The notes under the pieces are model-generated. The model was not told where the DNA came from. It did not search any database and saw nothing but the letters and a program-made list of their open reading frames with translations. A stretch of 64,000 bases of DNA from Clostridiaceae bacterium BRH_c20a. Its GTDB lineage: Bacteria; Bacillota; Peptococcia; Peptococcales; BICA1-8. A program made the position numbers and the translations under genes. The DNA lies in NCBI GenBank assembly GCA_000961765.1, contig LADT01000026.1:24541-88540 (forward strand). Reading direction: 5' to 3'. This document shows, one piece after another, positions 60,926-64,000 of the stretch. Positions within the stretch are counted from its first letter, which is position 1. Each line of letters opens with the position of its first letter.

Positions 60926-62473
60926 GTGTCAAACATACAAACCGGAATTACCGGACTTGATGAAGTTTTACACGGGGGAATTCCCCGGGAAAACAGTGTA
61001 TTGGTTAAAGGCCCTCCGGGAAGCGGTAAAACTACTCTGGCTCTGCAGTTCCTTTATCATGGGATTGTAGAATGCAATGAGCCGGGACTGATTATCAGCT
61101 TTGAGGAATTTCCCCAATTGATTTACCGGGATGCCCAAAATATGGGCTGGGATCTGAAAAAGCTGGAAAAGGAGAACAAACTGCGGGTAATGTGCACCTC
61201 ACCCCAACTGGTCCAGGAACAGCTGGGGACCAAAGAGGGTTTCCTGGCTGACCTGATTGAGGAAATAGGTGCTAAACGGGTTGTAGTGGACAGCATTACC
61301 CACTTGCAGCGCTTGGAACAGGAGCCTGTCAAACTGCGGGAGTTATTTAATAAAATGATCAACGCCTTCAAGCGTGAAGGCTTGATGCCATTTATAATTG
61401 CTGAAGCGGCAGCAGAAAAAGAACGCCTGGGCTTTGAGGAGTATGCAGTAGACTCGGTAATTATACTCAGCCAGGAAGTAAAGGGTCATATGTCCACCAG
61501 ATACCTGCAGGTGATGAAAAGTCGCGGGCAGAATTTTATCACCGGACGGCACACATTTCAGATTACTGGCGATGGACTGGAGGTATTTCCCCGGATTACG
61601 GCGCCAAGAGCCGTTGTTAATTATCAACCCAGTTCTCAAATAAGAAACAGCTTTGGCGTTCCGGAACTGGACCAGATGCTGGGCGGCGGGCTGATAGAGG
61701 GAAATTCACTCCTTTTGGCGGGAGGGTCAGGGGCAGGCAAATCCCTCTTGGGTTTGCAGTTCTTGATGCAAGGAGCAGCGGTAGGCGAGCCTGGTTTATT
61801 GGTGGATCTGGAAGAACATCCATCACAAATCACCAGAAATGCCGCCACCCTTGGCTTTGACTTCGAAGAATTGCTGCATCAGGAAAAAGTCTTTACCCTC
61901 TGCACTTCTCCGGTAGAACTTGACCTCAATGAACATTTTTATATCATCAAAAAAATGGTCAAGGAAAAAGGAATTAAGCGGGTGGTTATTGATACCATCA
62001 GCAACTATGAGGGATGTGTGGATGACCCGGCACTTTACAAGGACTATATCCACGCTCTGATAAATTATTTTAAGAACAACGGTATTACTTCGGTCCATAT
62101 CACAGAGGTGGATGAACTGCTGGGAATTAATACCATCACCTTTCACAAAGTGTCATTCTTAGTAGACGCAATTATTCTGCTCCGCTATGTGGAACTGGGC
62201 ACGGAGCTGAGAAAAGCCCTGCTGGTGGTCAAGATGCGCGGGGGAGCCCATGATAAGGACATCCGTGAATACCTGATTGAAGAAAATGGTATTCAACTGC
62301 GCAGGATAGACCCTGAAGAGATGGGTAAAAAGCTTTCCTTCCAGCATTATAACGGCATTCTGTCCGAAACCCCTCGAAGTGTTAATAGAGCTAACAGCGG
62401 ACAATTATTACCAGGTACCGGGAGGCATCCAGATGAAAGACAAGGAGATGATTATCCAGGGAAAAACTGTTGA
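60926..62473 (+). CDS. double-domain KaiC-like RecA-type ATPase
   Basis: About 515 residues, the size of cyanobacterial KaiC (519), with two tandem KaiC domains. Domain I has Walker A GPPGSGKTTLALQF near residue 29 and catalytic FEEFP; domain II has GGSGAGKSLLGLQF near 265 and LEEHP. The phosphorylation Ser/Thr pair of KaiC is not evident. The start may be TTG 60923 or GTG 60926 after GAGGAGG. KaiC-like proteins outside clocks act in signalling, often with histidine kinases or c-di-GMP proteins. Its C-terminal tail (after residue 480, RANSGQLLPGTG) is of low complexity. Confidence 0.88.
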   Translation: MSNIQTGITGLDEVLHGGIPRENSVLVKGPPGSGKTTLALQFLYHGIVECNEPGLIISFEEFPQLIYRDAQNMGWDLKKLEKENKLRVMCTSPQLVQEQLGTKEGFLADLIEEIGAKRVVVDSITHLQRLEQEPVKLRELFNKMINAFKREGLMPFIIAEAAAEKERLGFEEYAVDSVIILSQEVKGHMSTRYLQVMKSRGQNFITGRHTFQITGDGLEVFPRITAPRAVVNYQPSSQIRNSFGVPELDQMLGGGLIEGNSLLLAGGSGAGKSLLGLQFLMQGAAVGEPGLLVDLEEHPSQITRNAATLGFDFEELLHQEKVFTLCTSPVELDLNEHFYIIKKMVKEKGIKRVVIDTISNYEGCVDDPALYKDYIHALINYFKNNGITSVHITEVDELLGINTITFHKVSFLVDAIILLRYVELGTELRKALLVVKMRGGAHDKDIREYLIEENGIQLRRIDPEEMGKKLSFQHYNGILSETPRSVNRANSGQLLPGTGRHPDERQGDDYPGKNC

Positions 62474-62519
62474 AGATGTTCATCACGAAACTTCTGTGCT
62501 GATAGGCAATCTTGGATAA
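62433..62519 (+). pseudogene. start of a gene truncated by a transposase relic
   Basis: ATG 62433 behind GGGAGG opens a frame of 28 codons (MKDKEMIIQGKTVEDVHHE...) inside the end of the KaiC-like gene. It stops at 62519, where the reverse-strand transposase relic begins. The good ribosome site suggests the original next gene of the operon, now cut. Its family is not recognisable. Confidence 0.45.
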
Positions 62520-62676
62520 CGATACCTTATCAACTTCTATCAGTATATGAACGTGATTATCCATTAAGCAGAATGCATAGATTTTAAAATTATACTTTTT
62601 ATGCTAAGTTCAGGTGGAGTCAAAACTCCATCTGAACAAGTTCGGCTTTATAATATATCTTTGGCTTTCTTGCCAT
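62500..62676 (-). pseudogene. decayed Y1 (IS200/RAYT-like) transposase
   Basis: On the minus strand an ATG at 62676 behind AAAGGAG gives MARKPKIYYKAELVQMEF, the usual start of RAYT transposases (MARKPRI-Y). A stop follows. Further on the HUH motif region reads YAFCLMDNHVHILIEVDKVSLSKI. The part between and the catalytic tyrosine region are gone. A 26-base piece of it recurs at 43533. The rest of the region up to 62898 holds no gene. Confidence 0.75.
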
Positions 62677-62898
62677 TTTTTTCTCCTTTACTTATTTTTT
62701 CTCAATTATATCTCAGTTTTTTTATTTTTTAAGCCTGACCCCTTTGTTCCCTTAAAAGGTTTCTATGCTTTTATGTAGAATATTAATTACCAATAGATGG
62801 AAAACAGCAAAAAGCAGGTTTGCATGACGATTTTATAGGGTGAAAAATATTATGCATGTTTATTTATGGATATATAAAGTTTTAAGGGGAGGGCAATA

Positions 62899-63771
62899 AT
62901 GAGTATAAAAATATTCTATTTTTCCGGAACAGGAAATTCATATGTTGTGGCAAAGGATATTGCAAAGAAAGTAAAGGCGGATTTGATATCTATCCCAAAA
63001 GTCATAAATATGGACAGAATGCAAGTTGATGCTGATAGTATAGGAATCGTCTTCCCATCGTACTTAGCTCCATTATCAGGTATACCTCTTATAGTAGAGC
63101 GGTTTGTTAAAAAAATAGCTAATATTGAATCAATACATATTTTTGCAGTTTGTACCTGTGGAGGATATGAATGTGTTAATGCACTTCCATCATTGAATAA
63201 GTTAAAACAAATAATAAGATCATGTGGTGGAAAACTATCGGCTGAGTATTCTACAAGGCTACCTATGAACAACTTGGATTATGATCATATTCCAATTCCT
63301 ATAAACAGGGATCAACAGGTTATAATTAATAAGAGTAAAACTAAAATTGATGATATTTGTTATCGCATCATAAAGAAAAGGAGTACCAAATACAAAATTG
63401 CAAAAATTCTGTTTAATTTACTAATGACGCCGTTATATAAAATGATGCGGCAGTCAGTAATAAATGCCCTAAAAGAAAAAGCAAAAGAGCCAATGGATAC
63501 TAAACTAACATACTTTGAATTGATTCCATTGACAGATAAAAGTATTATTGTGGATAAAAAATGTAATGGCTGTGGAACGTGTGTAAAAGTTTGTCCTGTA
63601 AATAATATTAAAATTGTGGATAATAAACCGCAATTACAACATAAGTGCGAGATGTGTTTTGCATGTGATGAATGGTGTCCGTACAATGCAATTCATCATT
63701 GGAGCAGATCCAAAGGTGTAAAGTATCATCACCCGGAAGTAAAAATTTCTGATATGTTTTATGTGAAATAG
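62899..63771 (+). CDS. EFR1-type flavodoxin-ferredoxin fusion protein
   Basis: A 290-residue protein. The N-terminal flavodoxin-like domain has IFYFSGTGNSYVVAKDIAKK (FMN phosphate loop) and IGIVFPSYLAPLSGIPLIVERF. The C-terminal domain carries two [4Fe-4S] motifs, CNGCGTCVKVCP near residue 217 and CEMCFACDEWCP near 245. The family is known as EFR1 ferrodoxin-type protein; it passes electrons between flavin and clusters, with partner unknown. It starts at an ATG behind AAGGGGAGGG and stands apart from the transposase relic. Confidence 0.88.
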   Translation: MSIKIFYFSGTGNSYVVAKDIAKKVKADLISIPKVINMDRMQVDADSIGIVFPSYLAPLSGIPLIVERFVKKIANIESIHIFAVCTCGGYECVNALPSLNKLKQIIRSCGGKLSAEYSTRLPMNNLDYDHIPIPINRDQQVIINKSKTKIDDICYRIIKKRSTKYKIAKILFNLLMTPLYKMMRQSVINALKEKAKEPMDTKLTYFELIPLTDKSIIVDKKCNGCGTCVKVCPVNNIKIVDNKPQLQHKCEMCFACDEWCPYNAIHHWSRSKGVKYHHPEVKISDMFYVK

Positions 63772-63776
63772 TAGCT

Positions 63777-63801
63777 GTGTCAAGGGACCGTCCCTTGACA
63801 C
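63777..63801. repeat. perfect 25-base REP-like palindrome
   Basis: GTGTCAAGGGAC, a central C, and GTCCCTTGACAC form a perfect palindrome just after the EFR1 stop codon. This form is common for RAYT-linked REP elements; it might also stop transcription. Confidence 0.65.
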
Positions 63802-63831
63802 TTGACATTACTTTTGACAGGAGGGATAAAT

Positions 63832-64000
63832 ATGATAAAGGAATGGTTTTTGGCATTACGACCTTGGTCATTTACTGCTGCGCTAATACCTATTAGTCTT
63901 GGTACAGTAATGGCGTTATACCATGGGGATTTTAATTTATTTTTGTATTTACTTGCATTAATAGGTGGCATTCTAATTCAAGCTGGCACTAATTTGACAA
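63832..64000 (+). CDS. UbiA-family prenyltransferase, 5' part (MenA-like)
   Basis: ATG 63832 behind GGAGGG opens a frame that runs off the right edge, 56 residues being visible. IKEWFLALRPWSFTAALIPISLG is the N-terminus of 1,4-dihydroxy-2-naphthoate prenyltransferase-like UbiA proteins, followed by a second helix LIGGILIQAGTNLT. It would attach a prenyl chain in menaquinone synthesis. The Asp-rich motif is outside the window. Confidence 0.8.
   Translation, partial: MIKEWFLALRPWSFTAALIPISLGTVMALYHGDFNLFLYLLALIGGILIQAGTNLT

Noticed and set aside
60926..62473. True circadian KaiC
   Set aside because: No kaiA or kaiB, and the CII phosphorylation Ser/Thr pair is not evident; called KaiC-like only.

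Overview
This window looks like chromosomal DNA of a strictly anaerobic, endospore-forming, low-GC Firmicute (class Clostridia, probably a Peptococcaceae/Syntrophomonadales-type organism). Several things point that way: a Spo0E-like phosphatase and a five-PAS sporulation-type kinase, oxygen-sensitive enzymes (two glycyl-radical pathway genes, a tungsten aldehyde oxidoreductase, radical SAM proteins), heme made through the siroheme (Ahb) route, multiheme cytochrome c, many ferredoxin-type proteins, strong GGAGG ribosome sites and frequent TTG/GTG starts. The genus is not identified. No rRNA or tRNA gene, CRISPR array, prophage or intact insertion sequence was seen.

Layout. 0-10 kb: end of a rhodanese lipoprotein, an LUD-domain protein, a five-gene oligopeptide/dipeptide ABC transporter on the minus strand, then a sensor lipoprotein-kinase-regulator trio. 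10-14.4 kb: a cytochrome b and hexaheme cytochrome c pair, divergent from ahbC-ahbA-ahbB, which make iron-coproporphyrin from siroheme. 15-22.5 kb: TPR protein, Crp/Fnr regulator, then an SLC13 anion carrier with an AprA-like flavoprotein, an AprB-like ferredoxin, an HdrA/MvhD-like iron-sulfur protein and a small HdrA-N-like protein. This is the most unusual metabolic module in the window. 22.7-33 kb: copper ATPase, LarA-like protein, repeats, YdcF, asparagine synthetase, PAS kinase, SDR. 33-38 kb: small proteins and a HypD-type glycyl-radical hydroxyproline dehydratase with its activase. 38-45 kb: NifX-like and hemerythrin proteins, Spo0E, AOR-MoaD-cupin, a fluoride riboswitch with crcB, several decayed genes, PAP2 and phospholipase C. 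45-57 kb: a complete C-P lyase operon (phnDCEE GHIJK M L plus PhnPP and an IMPase). 57-62.5 kb: a c-di-GMP-I riboswitch in front of HD-GYP, GGDEF, wHTH and double-domain KaiC-like genes. 62.5-64 kb: a decayed Y1 (RAYT-like) transposase, an EFR1-type flavodoxin-ferredoxin and the start of a UbiA prenyltransferase.

How it works together: the genes describe an anaerobe that takes up peptides and organic anions, moves electrons through ferredoxins, HdrA-like proteins and membrane cytochromes, scavenges phosphonates when phosphate is short, and uses c-di-GMP signalling. RNA switches were recognised from their conserved cores. Short palindromes and Y1-transposase relics scattered through the window point to a once active REP/RAYT-type family.
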